DNA from: Varroa destructor
Lineage: Eukaryota > Arthropoda > Arachnida > Mesostigmata > Varroidae
Assembly: GCF_002443255.2 (NCBI RefSeq)
Contig: NW_019211457.1
Coordinates: forward strand, 47,149,690-47,213,689
Reading direction: 5' to 3'
DNA length: 64,000 nucleotides
A model generated the notes under the pieces. The model was not told where the DNA came from and ran no database searches. It worked only from the letters and a program-made list of their open reading frames with translations. The translations under genes were made by a program, and so were the position numbers. Positions 1 to 11,654 of this stretch are shown here, piece after piece (positions within the stretch are counted from its first letter, which is position 1; every line of letters starts with the position of its first letter).

Positions 1-1216
1 CGCGAATGTTTGTATTACAATTGACGATGTGCGAAAACGAACTACAAAGTCGACAACATCGAATGATGGAAGGAAAATGAATGTCTGACGCGGAAATGCA
101 CCGAGGCCGATAATGAGAGCAAGATCTTGAATAGCAGACTTTTTTTTGGCATTTCCGTAACCAGTTGCTAACTGACTGGCGCGTTCCATTAAGTTTGATC
201 TCGTTGTATACATCTCAGGACTTTGCACATTTTCAACATTGCTTGACAGCACTGATCAATGGACACGTGTAGAAGATCGCATGTATATATTATATAGGTC
301 GTATATACAAATGTGTTCCGACGCCGTGGTGAGCTAGTTGAATAATCCGGCATGCCTATATAACTTCATTAGTTCAATAGATCAGCATCTTTGCATGTGT
401 AAGGTAAGTTACATACATTTCTAAAACATCGGTTATTCCGCTGCGATACTTGTAAAGTTTATAAGTTCGTTCATAACAGTGGTGAATTTCGCCGTTAAAA
501 AGTCCCTGCCACCTCAAGCACTCTTATTTATTTTTTGGACTTCCGATTTCTGTTGTTGACGGAAATGGAACCTCATTCTTCAAAGTATGAGGTTTCGAGG
601 TATAGTCGAACGCTTTTCTGTGCATGAAAAGCAGTGATCGATAAACAAAGGAGGTAAATAGAAATGTAAACCATTTTCCCGAGGGCAATGATCTAGTGAT
701 ATTAAAATAACGTTAATATCGATTTTATGGCTACGACCTCACACGTGACCGTTCCATGGAGAGTTGATTTTACTAACTTAATTGAGACTAATTATCAAAA
801 TCGAACATAATTACGTAAAATGCTTTGGTTAGCAAAAACGTGAAAGAACGTGAAGCAAATTTTAGTTCTAATTATTTCGGAAATTAAATGTTTACTATAG
901 TAATTCCGTTACTGCAGTTCGATCACGAGACAAAAAAGTGCTAAATAAGACACATTCTTTACGCAGGAAGCATTGCATTTTGAACTACCTGGATGGGGCG
1001 TTAATTTATAGTATCGAAATCCGGCCTTCGGATCGTGGTGAACAAATGTTAGGATACCACTACTTGCAGTACAGTGGCCGCTACTCCAGAACGAAGAAAC
1101 CTGCCGATAAGCGTGCCAATGATTTGGTTAAGTTCGGAGTATAATACGACGAAAGGACAAAGTTCACGAGAGAGTAGAACAGCATGAATGTCTTCCTTGG
1201 ATGAAAGATTGCAGTA
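1..1216. other. Intergenic or intronic, no supported feature
   Basis: A+T-rich sequence with stops in all frames and no coding-like composition. Short open frames here lack ATG starts and recognisable motifs. The minus-strand retroelement relic begins at its right edge. Confidence 0.6.
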
Positions 1217-1969
1217 TCATATGTAACGCGGCCCTGTGCACCAAAATTCAGAGATGATCCTTGCTCTCGATGTGGCATGAATCGTCCTGATCCTTAACAT
1301 GGAGGTATAGGGACGTAAAGCTAGATTTCGACTAGTTCTACGCAGGGTTGCTGGTCTTGTGGCCCAAGTATTTGTAATGATCGACTTCTTGGAGGTGATC
1401 CATAACATCGACGCAATAGATCTTTTCCTGACTTCCGACGTGTTGCAAATTCGAGACAGAGCAGGGTCTTCTCCGATCTTTCAGTGTGGCGCAAGGTGTG
1501 GTGATCCTCGAAGTTGTGCACCAGGATCGAATCCGTGGCGTGCTTTCTACTTAACATTATAGTACAACATATAGACAAGCACTAATTAGAACGCGGGGCA
1601 GCTGTCAGTACTACGTCAGACCTCCGTGCTTACTACCAGCTCCAACGCGGATCGCGGCCGTCACATATGCCGATGTACGGTCTTGACATCAAGACGATCT
1701 TGTGGAGAATTGTTCAAAGGGTAACCCAGCTGTCTATAGAACTTGTTCATTACGTATGAAAGATAATACATATACCCCAGATTCCGATACTTCGAAAGTA
1801 TCCATTCCAGAATCTTATCTTTAACTGCCACTCGTCTTTCTAAGATCAAAATATCATCAAAATAATACCTTCTATCGCAGTCTGAGATAGCAGTCGATTG
1901 ATACAAAGGGTCAAGTGCAGTTTTGCGGAGTTCAAAGGCATTGCCGTGGATAGATACCGTACACGGCAA
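1217..1969 (-). pseudogene. Decayed non-LTR retrotransposon reverse-transcriptase fragment
   Basis: Three colinear minus-strand segments resemble the later part of a LINE-type reverse transcriptase. The frame from 1969 to 1661 (102 codons, no true ATG start) carries a YFDDILIL stretch matching the catalytic Y/F-x-DD box, followed by a charged helix and a segment ending LSYVMNKF, like the LS-K-T-K motif after the box in such enzymes. Further along (about 1440-1370, another frame) is VDHYKYLGHKTSN, the conserved YLG motif near the end of the RT domain. Then 1408-1217 reads as an Arg-rich helix typical of the adjoining region. Frameshifts separate the parts, and the FDD-to-YLG distance (about 470 bp) is longer than usual, so there is probably an insertion or decay. 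Nothing upstream clearly extends it. The family assignment comes from motif reading only; a gypsy-type element was considered for the YFDD box, but the YLG motif favours non-LTR. Confidence 0.42.
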
Positions 1970-4517
1970 AGTGAAAGGTTTTCGTCATCAGTTTCACCGA
2001 TATTTTCTTATCACAGCCTCCACAGACCAACTACTAAAGGCTGTTGTTGAAACTGTATAGCAACCTCCATTCATTTTTACTAAGTACTACCTGAATACTA
2101 CGTTCGTTTAAGCCCATTGTTGTGTAATACATATTGATACCTTGCAGTTACCTTGGCTTATATTGGGAACATGCTATTTATATGATCATGTTATTTGCAA
2201 CTACTTATTCAAGCACCATTGTCATGTAATCTCTATCCGTTGAAGTTGAACTGTTATTCATACTATACATGACACATGCAACCATTACTGTTGTTTCGGC
2301 TGCGAGCGGCTGTAAACAAACTCACTATTTGTTGATTTATTTGATAATATTCACCTCCTCCCAGGTCTCTAGCTCTCCTCCTAGCTCTGTATTGCCTGTA
2401 TTCCGCCAAATTCCGAGTGTTCTCGTAATCGTAGTAAATGAGCTTCTTTGACGGACACTTCGTGAAGCTACCTTATGGCCTTAAATGGCTGACATATACA
2501 ACAACGATTTGTGGTATGGTTGAACGCTGAGTGAGGCTGTGCCAAAAGAAGACAGTGATTTATTGTTGGACGATAGAAGGGACAACAACAAAATCACAAG
2601 TCTTCCAAGAGGCAGCAGTCAAAGAAATATGTAGATAAAAACGGTACATTTTGGTCTTGAAGCGTGTCCGGTATCGGTAAAACAAATGCGACTGAGCTAT
2701 TATTGACCGCATAAATTCACGTTAGATCATTGGAAAAAAGGAAGTGTGTTGGTAATGATGAGGCCACCCTTCGAAAACAGTGTTCTAACCAGGTCAATCT
2801 GAAAACATCGAAAAATCTATTTAGTTTCTAGTATTATAACGGTTTTTAACTGGCACATTTTTAAAGCACTGGTAAGTCAATGTACTTGCTGTGGTACAAT
2901 GTCGTCCTCTTCGACTCGACTCTTTATAAAAAAAATTATAATTATTAATGTCATACTTTCTTCAATAGGTAGCGGGATACGATACACGCTTGGGAGTGAG
3001 GTACTGAACGAACCAAGAGTCTACTAATCACTTTTTTTAATAATACAACCTTTTGCTACCTTTTTGCCTGTTCATAGTAACCAACTGTTTAAGCGACAAA
3101 TAGTTCATAGTGACTGTCTAAAAATGAAGATGGGTCTTCCGCGTAAGTGTCGCTGCTTATATAATGGATATTATATGTACAATATATCCACTGAATACAC
3201 AGCATCACATCAGTCCGATAGAAAAAGAACTGCCTTTATAAGAGCTTTATAGTTTCTTTACGCCATTATGAAATTATGAGTTTTTTTTTTTACTGATTTG
3301 AATATCCAGTTCAAGCAGCAGGGTACCTGGAAGTTACTTTCCTACACATCAGTAGTCTAGAATTTCCATAGAACAGCTTTATTAAAAAGAGAGCTTCTTA
3401 GGGAAACATTGTGAGCCGCTATCGTTTTCTCACGCAGACACACAGCTTCGCATTTGCTAGAATCTATGATGTGGCTACAAGCTGGAAACAGTACACAAGT
3501 CTAGCTCTATTACAGGTCTAATAAATAGCAGGCAATGTTGCTTACCTGCCTGTTGTATCAAGTAGCTAGTGTGCCTCGGTTGGATTATATCAACTAGATG
3601 CACGCCAGCTACACGAACGGCATTCCCCGCGCACTGCAGTGGGAGGGAACTGACACTCAAGATCGATCCTACTGAAAGGTGAATCCAACACATGCTGTAC
3701 TAAGCCACACAATAGTTGTACGTACTCAACAAATGAGCGAACCGAGAAACACACACGCTATGCAGTTAATCTAAATTGTATGCCGCAGCAATGGCAGCGT
3801 AGGGAGAGCGCTTTAATATAAGCAATTTACTATTACAGCCCAATATCAGCCGTTACCTAAGGATCACGAAGGGTGCGTGATCGAGTAAAACAACGCTTTT
3901 ACACGGAGAAAGAACTTTTGGGGGGTTTTGCGAAACGAGTCACTAGTTTCTCGTTCCAGACAAGTTTTCGACGCATCGTTGTTTTGAAGCGACAATGCTT
4001 CGCTGTTGCTGCTAGGCCAGGTCCATCTGTGACACACTGGACCTGATAGACACCTTGGTGACAATATTATCACTATCGATATCAAGCAGGCGACAGAGAG
4101 ACACAGGACATGGGCCTTCACATTATTTCTCACGAGACTCTCACATTAGACACTTAGGATAGAAAAGGCGATTGAAAATTGGGAAAAAGAAAGAGAGTAA
4201 GAGGGAAATGGCCTCTATAAAGAGAACCCCACAGTAAGCTTGTGAGTCTCGTTTCTCGGTCTACTACAGCATGATGATCCGTTAAGTTCCTCTGCTAAGC
4301 TGTAAAACGGGTCTACAATATATGAAGTGGTAGTGTTAAATATGCACACGCTTACAGTTTGCCTTAGACACGCTTGCCAAAGGACTATGAACGGTGAAAA
4401 TGATGTAAAACTAATAGTATGGTAAGCGCTTACAAAGATGTTCTGGCATATGTTTATTTGTAGTAGAAACGGGATCTGTGGAAACCTGTTGGTAAGTATT
4501 GGTACTTACAGTCGTAC
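1970..4517. other. Intergenic, no supported feature
   Basis: Mostly A+T-rich DNA. A pyrimidine-rich run ending in CAG at about 2350-2372 resembles a splice acceptor on the plus strand, but no coding frame follows it. I see no recognisable gene or repeat otherwise. Confidence 0.5.
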
Positions 4518-4682
4518 ATAGTTTGCTTATGTAATGTATTTCTCTGCTGATCTTCGGGATATGTTGTGTTCTAGGTTCAAACCCGGGCATCAAGCCACTT
4601 AATTTCGTGCTGACAGCCAACCGTCTGTTTGGTGAAATGCCTAACGGCGATAACGGACCTAAAACTCGTAACATAGAGAAGC
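4518..4682 (+). repeat. tRNA-derived SINE, copy 1 (head eroded)
   Basis: This matches the same family as the copies at 16172-16336, 49566-49697 and 56013-56166. It has an RNA polymerase III B-box-like GGTTCAAACC at about 4574, preceded by TTCTA as in the 56-kb copy. The shared tail reads CCTAACGGCGATAACGGACC and is followed by taaaactcgtaac. The A-box end is badly eroded. Plus orientation. Confidence 0.65.
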
Positions 4683-7600
4683 CATCTTGCCGTTAAGTCC
4701 CAGCTTTGATCTTAAATTTAGCGAGGTTTTTGACAGACTAGAAATAACTGTTCGGACGTCGCGGATTAATACATGCTGTTACGTGATATTTGTTCAAGGT
4801 GTAGTCATTAAAACGGCATGCGTAAGCAACCTTTTTACCGTGTAAGCAACTGTGTAAGAACGATGAGGTACTAAATTACTAACAAAAAAGTTGTGAAAGC
4901 GAGTGAAACGTAAGTCAGGGGATACAGTTATCGCCATGGGCGGACAATTCGAGACAATTGTCGTAGAAGTTTTGTAGATAAAGGGCTCGTACTTACCTGT
5001 AATTCCATCGATACGCAAATGACATATGAAAACTAACACACTATCAAATAATTCAAGCAGAATCGCCGACCTCCGGACGATCTCGTCTGCACGGTTCAGA
5101 TCAAAACATCTCAACTCGCTTTAAATACACATTCGATGTAATGCCGTTACTTATTTCGTCAGAGTATCAATGGTCCACAATCATCGCAAAAAAAACAACT
5201 GTCTCCAGGTCTCGTAACGGTTCATTACGACGTAGTCCATGTCTGGTATATGACTGGCAAAGATATATCATCTGGTTTTAAAGAGCCAAAGTAGTGAAGT
5301 TGCTTGTTCAAAAACAGATAGGACACCACAGCAAATAGCCGAACTCACAGCTATGTCCTGGAGTCACTAAAACTATTTAGAAATCACCAGTAAAAAGAGT
5401 CCTGCCCTCAAAAATCAACGCAACATAATGTTCATTAATTGTGGCAGTTTTAAACATTTCATTATTGGTTCAGGTGATTTAGCTATAGAGCACAATTCGA
5501 CTGTCGGAAGTCACAATCTCACAGCATGATCTAATAAACGCCATGGCGGGCAAATCAGAACATTATCCAACACACATTCAATTCTATTGGCCACCAGACG
5601 AAATAAACCAATACGGATTTGCATAAGAGCAGCTTCATCTCAATCTTAAGGCATTTAGTTCGACCATAGATTTAGAATTCCTAAGGCCACTGCTTCACGG
5701 AATATACTCCTTTGGTTACAAAGCACTAAATACCAATAATGATTAGTATTTTGTTTACACATAAAACATTGTTTCGATGGCTGGCTGAAAGTTGTGGTGC
5801 AGCGTCTCGAAGTTATCGGATTATTTGGAAATCCAATAAAAGCTAGTAGGGAAAATTGCTATAGACTCCGTTATTTGAAGAAGTCAGGCTTTTCATTAAT
5901 ATCATTGGCTAATCTCTGAATTAACGTAATACCCCGTTGAGGGCATGACTAAGCTAGATTGCCGATAGATGCTTAAATACTAAGAAATTTAAATGGGTCA
6001 ATAAAATTAGACACGTCGGGGGCAGCTACCTGATGTTCGACGTCAGTACCCCACCCTCGCTGAATATAAAGTTAAATAATTAAGTTCATCTCAACTACAA
6101 ACTTTCATTTATTACAGAACTTTGATTCGATATTTTGCTTAGTGGTGCTTAACTGCGGTTAAGCACTGCTTCAAACTTTATTTCATTTCCTGCATTCAAT
6201 TACGATTGCTGCGTTAGAGTTACTACAAGAAGTCAGCTTGTTCACGAAAGCAGATTTGTTCGATAAACGAGAATAACCTTTTTGAGAATTCATGTGGTGC
6301 TAATAATAGATGTGTTTCGATACAAGGTGTTCGTGCCAATAAAAGGAGTATGAACTTGCTGCTGTTTCCCAGAGTACCTCACCGTTTTTTCGGACCTACT
6401 TATCGCAGACCATATAATAAGGTTCAGAAATAAGCTGTCCGTTCCATATACATGCCACACAATTACGTTAGAAACCGAAAGCTTTGTCCAATAGAAACGA
6501 GATAGGAAAAAATCACTTAAGTGTTAAAATAAAAAATATGTTTTTCTTAAACATTAAAGCATTGCTTCTCCTCTTACCGGGTTCAATACTTACAGCTAAA
6601 GTTTCGCCGTAACCACTGTAGCGTATTTCTGGTAGGTAAATGCTATGGGTCAACAACTGCGCACGACTGCAATGATTGTTCATAACAGGAGCGGTTTACT
6701 AATACAATAGAAACTTATTTTTTTGCCTTTGATCAGAACCGTACTTAATTTTAAGGTCCACAGACTTACATGTTTGTGTTTCGTACTGTAAAACGCAGTA
6801 TCGGTAAAAAAAAATTGGAGTAGCTATGAAAATAAAATCTATATTCGAATAACAAATGCGACTTCGGGTGCGGCTGTATTCTACAATGCTTTCGTATGCC
6901 GTAGTTCCTTTTTTCGGAACTCGAATATTTTAAGTTACTACACAACCGAGTTAGCTTAGTTTTTCTAGCTCGACACTTGAATATCTCTTATATGGAGGTA
7001 AGTTACGATTGTGACGAAATGGAACTGCGCGCGCAGAGCGTAATAGATAATAATAATTAATAAAAAAGGACACCAAACAAGAAGTGAAATTGAAGGGTGA
7101 GCTTCGCTGCTTTCCAGTTATTCAAGTTTCAAGCCTATCCGTTTGATTGCTACGTGACACAACTGTCGTAAATTAACTTTGTTAAATCAACAATACTGAA
7201 CTGTAGACAACGGCTAACGAGAAAATTAGTTTGTAGACCGGTGAACGTCGACACGCAATCAACATCAAGAAGTTCGCGGCAAAACTGCGGTTCCACAAGC
7301 TATATTGAATTTAGCATGGTCCTGAGTATTTTTTTTTTTATCTATGGCTATATTTTTCCCCTATGGAATCTCTATTTCTAAAGGTAATTTAGTCTCATCT
7401 ATCTACCACTAACCTTCTTCCTTCCATGAAATTTGACTTATTGTAGACTTATGCGAGTTTCCGTTCTACAGTTGGACGACCCGAACGTCGGCACTTCATT
7501 TTCTGTGCAGCCTTTGCGTACCAGCTTCGCGGTTTACTCATGAATGCACTCATTAAAATGTGTTTTTTTGCGAGTTTTGGAGTGAGATCCTCAAATCTCG

Positions 7601-7739
7601 TTCGTTTTGTTACTGCTGCTGCCGTTGGCTACCAATATTTTTGCATGATTTCTGACAAGAAGCTTCTTTCACACAATTCTTACAGGTACAGCCATGAAAC
7701 CAATCGCTACGCTAACTATTATTACGAAAAGGTCGTATT
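4683..7739. other. Intergenic, no supported feature
   Basis: A+T-rich DNA without convincing coding composition. A minus-strand frame at 4990-5114 ends at a consensus-like donor (GTAAGT complement near 4991-4996) but has no ATG, homology or partner exon. Confidence 0.5.
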
Positions 7740-8830
7740 CTAACGTTCGAAGCCTCATATTTTGTCGTTGTCTCGTAGCGGCCGGTCTGTTAATGGCTGA
7801 TGCGAGTATATGAAGTAAGGGTCTCTTCGAGCGCCACCTGTTTCGAGAGTCTCGTCGCCCTGCGAACGTCCGCTCCGCCTTAGGCCTGCGCTCTGCCTGA
7901 TACTTTGCTGAAGGAGCTCGAGTTCTACTGTAATAGCAACAGGTCGAGAAAAAAAGCGGTTTGTAGATACGAGAGCGACAACGACGGCGAGCGGATACAC
8001 GGGTGAGTCGCTGTCACGAGTCTGGGGGTCCTCCTCCTCACCAAGTCTTCTTTGGGTAAACCTCAGGAGCGAATAGTTCAGTTATGCTGGAAAGGGGCAA
8101 ACTGCAGACGGCAAACGGTTAATGGTCCCTGTAGTACCCTGTAGGTCTGATTACGGAAGGCTACTGGCAAATGTCGGTCGCCGGCAACCTAACATAAAAG
8201 ATCCCTACGTTACTAGAATTCCTAGTTGTCTTCTCCTGACAACGCGCACGAGACCAATCATGGAGTTCATCGTAGCTCCGCACGCTATATACCACACCTC
8301 CCATTGCTTTCTGCTATGCACGATCTGATGGCTGTTATCTAGAATTTCTGCTGCTGTTGCTGCCGCCAACACCGCTGCCCTCACGAGCTAACGCTACGAG
8401 TGAGAGTCATTAGCCACGCTAAAACTTTCGCTCTCGTCCGTGCGGCAAAACGCCTATGAGTAAGTGAGCACCCCGCATTCCGCAAGGGTCAGTACAGCTC
8501 ACGGGAGTGAGCTCTGGCATATACTATCCTATGGACGATATCATGCGCGCCGTACGTCGTGAGCTTCGTTGCTGCCACGGGTGTGAAGGCAACGTCGTTG
8601 AGTGCACACAACGACTGCGCGAAGTTCTCTCCCCCACCATTCATATCAACGGTGGCGTTCGTTGCCATAGGGATCGGTAAAGCAACAGAGGTGCCACTTC
8701 CTTCATACCCCGCCATCTACCCCTATAACGCCCTGTCGTTTCAAAAAGGGGAAGGCAAGATGTTGAGCGTCAGCAATTTGAGCCCCATCGTTGTAGTCTT
8801 GATAGATGTCTGATGCAACGCAACCATCTT
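7740..8830. other. G+C-rich block with a possible plus-strand 5' exon and conflicting open frames
   Basis: Base composition rises sharply against the flanks. On the plus strand a stop-rich stretch ends at 8002 before a consensus donor GTGAGT (8003-8008), which would suit a non-coding first exon. At 8489-8716 a minus-strand ATG frame (75 codons, start MAGYEGSGTS) overlaps plus-strand frames at 8531-8677 (ATG, 49 codons) and 8559-8813. All have G/C-rich third positions, so composition does not choose between them. No homology is recognised. It is probably a promoter or 5' region of an unidentified gene. Confidence 0.3.
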
Positions 8831-10198
8831 AACAAGGACTCAGTAACTTTCATCATAAATCACGCGTACCAAAAATTTCTGCCTATCATTTCTAAATTGT
8901 GTAAGGGACTAAGACCAGGGCATTGTAATCGATCACCTGCGAATTTCGGTAAAAAAGATCCATTATATGCATATCTCATACTGGGAACTGTGCATTTGGA
9001 TTCTCACCGGCCAGCCATTTTCATGTCTAACTCTGTTTGTAGCGAATGGAAACGCATGGAATTCATTCGGTCTTGTCCGTGCCGACGCATTTTTAAGGTA
9101 TAAAAGAGCCAACATCATATCGCCCACATCATCATCGGCTTGCTAAATAACCTTTATAATTTAGTCGACCAAAAATATTTATCGCATTAATGGAAATTAG
9201 GCTTCTGCTAGCCTGAATCTTCTAGTTGCAAGTAAACTGAAAATTTTCAGTAAATAGGTCCATGGACTGATAGGGATGTTTGACTCGTTATTACTTTATA
9301 AAAAATGTAATGAATAAGTCAAAAGCAGCAGAAACAGGTTGCATGGGAGGCCAAATATCCGACTCAAAAATTTAGGAAATAACAGACTGGATTTCTTTTC
9401 GTTGTCCAATGCCTATGTCACTTGTACCTGCCAAGTGCTGATTAAAGAATACAGGGAGAACATTCTAGAATGAACGATTAATAATACTTCAGGCCACACC
9501 TACCTAGCCGATTTAAAACCGTACTGTTACGGCAGTACATATTGAAAACAACCACAAATTGCCTTAACAAAAGCGCCTTTCAGCCTATCGCATTTTTTTA
9601 CGACAGTTCATTTTTGATATAGAATCTCTTAACTTTAGGCATAACCGTTTTAGGAAAAAGCGTTCCTCGTCCAAGCGAAGCTAACACCTATCACTGTTAT
9701 GACGACAGCATCTCTCACCCGACGCGGACAAACACTTATAAATGTATGAATACAGTGGGCCGTAAAAGGACGTGCAGGCTGTACTTCAATGTCAAACAAC
9801 TGTACAATTAAACAAGGGGAATATTACCTGAAGTAGATTGCCGTGAATTTTTCTTTCGCATGCAGATGCTTCAAGCATTTTTTGTTCTAATATATATAAA
9901 ACGTACACTCTAGATGTATCGCTCAACAATTCGTCAGTCTTTGTTTCCTAAAGAATTTCCAGAGTTATCTAAACGAGAAAATAATTATATCACTTAACTT
10001 TTCCTAACACAACTAGCCTCACTGCAATTGCCTTTTGTTGAGTAACAACAATCTGCGTAATGAAGTCTGTTTTCCACCTGCCATCAGAGCTTCATCCTTC
10101 ACCCACCTGTTGTTAGCATCATCATATAACGGTATCGAATATGGGCGCAATAGAAGTTGACTGATTGGCCGCTGCTGTTACCGTTGACACTTTGGCAC

Positions 10199-10282
10199 TT
10201 ATATATTATATATATATATAATTATTATATATATATATATATAGTTATTATATATATATAATTATATATATATATAATAACT
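10199..10282. repeat. Interrupted TA microsatellite
   Basis: Roughly 80 bp of alternating T and A with short ATTATT and AGTTAT interruptions. Confidence 0.95.
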
Positions 10283-11585
10283 CATATATTATGTTGATTT
10301 GCTTTGAAGGGACCTCGTAAATTCCATTACAAATCATTCCAGAAACTAGAGTAGCTTGAAGATCACCTCTAATCAGTTTAGGTATACGTTAATTATTAAT
10401 AATTTGAATGTTTGTTAGTAACCTCAGCTGTTATGTTTAAGAGCTCCTGTTCGGAAATCAGCCTCGAGAAGCAGCTTGTTTTAGAAATCTGAAGCTTGGC
10501 TATTAAATATACTCCCACGGTTTTTCCGACTCCACATCCTATAATAGAGTGTGTCTGCGCAAGTAGCTGGGTGTTCCGACTCATAATAAAAAATTAACTG
10601 GAACTTCGTCGACATTTAGACGACCATAACTCTCATCCTCCTCAACAAATGTTCTAGCTGTTTCGCTGATATTATTTTATTCGCTTTATTTCGACAGTGG
10701 CAATAAACGTTCTCGAAATTCGACCCATACATTAGTCAACTATTAATCTTGAAGATGACATTCATTCTTCAAACTATCACCAGCCGTGATGATTGCAAAA
10801 CCTTCATAATTATACTACCAAGGACTGAGGTATTAGGTACATAATCGTAAAAGGCTAAGCAATCTCCTTTGATATAGGATAATAAAGCATTTAATTCACG
10901 AACGAGCATTGTTCAATGCCCCAGCTACAATAGTTTGTTGAACTACGACAATCGGTGGCCTTCTTCTGCGTACGCATCAGTGTGTATTACGTACAGTTGT
11001 AGCTCAATTCTACTGCTTTTTTTCCTCCTGATAATACGAATTTAAATATGTCCAAATACAGTATACTCATAATATATGACGAAAAAGTACCGAGTCAACA
11101 CGTTGACATTCTACTTACTACAGTTTGCTAGAATATTGAAAAGAGCGTACAGATTTCAATAAGCGCAACAGTAAAGCAAAAAAACCGACAGGGGCGATTA
11201 GTTTTAAGATGCGAAAACGGGACGCTTGCGTCAATCCAATGCGAAATAGCACGTCGATGGTCGAACGCTTCGAATGACAAACAACCTATCGTTGACAATT
11301 ACATCCGATAATATCTATAGGATCAAAAGGGTGTGGAGAACTCGATAGATCAATTAAGTTCGGCGGAACCGGAGACAAAATAAATGTCAATAAAAGTTGT
11401 TCCAATTAATTCAATAATACTCACTGTATTCTAATTTACCGAAAATATTTGCTAGTCTCAGTAGGCCTCAAGTAGAGAGTTGTACACAGCAAACGTTTCT
11501 AGGAACAGCTTTACAGTTCCAACGTTATTACCCGATTTGTACCGATCCTACATTCTACGATTAGGCGCATTATATTATATACTGG

Positions 11586-11589
<4 letters not shown>

Positions 11590-11650
<61 letters not shown>
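11590..11650. repeat. Perfect (AT)n microsatellite
   Basis: About 60 bp of uninterrupted AT dinucleotides between GGCTG and GGCAC. A tract this long and pure is likely to vary in length. Confidence 0.97.

Positions 11651-11654
<4 letters not shown>

Noticed and set aside
4794..5114. Minus-strand frame with a GTAAGT donor inside it
   Set aside because: No true ATG, a poor acceptor, no homology and no partner exon.
9099..9106. TATAAAAG followed by CATCATCATC
   Set aside because: It looks like a promoter, but the only nearby ATG (9190) opens 8 codons and there is no donor, so it was not annotated as a promoter.
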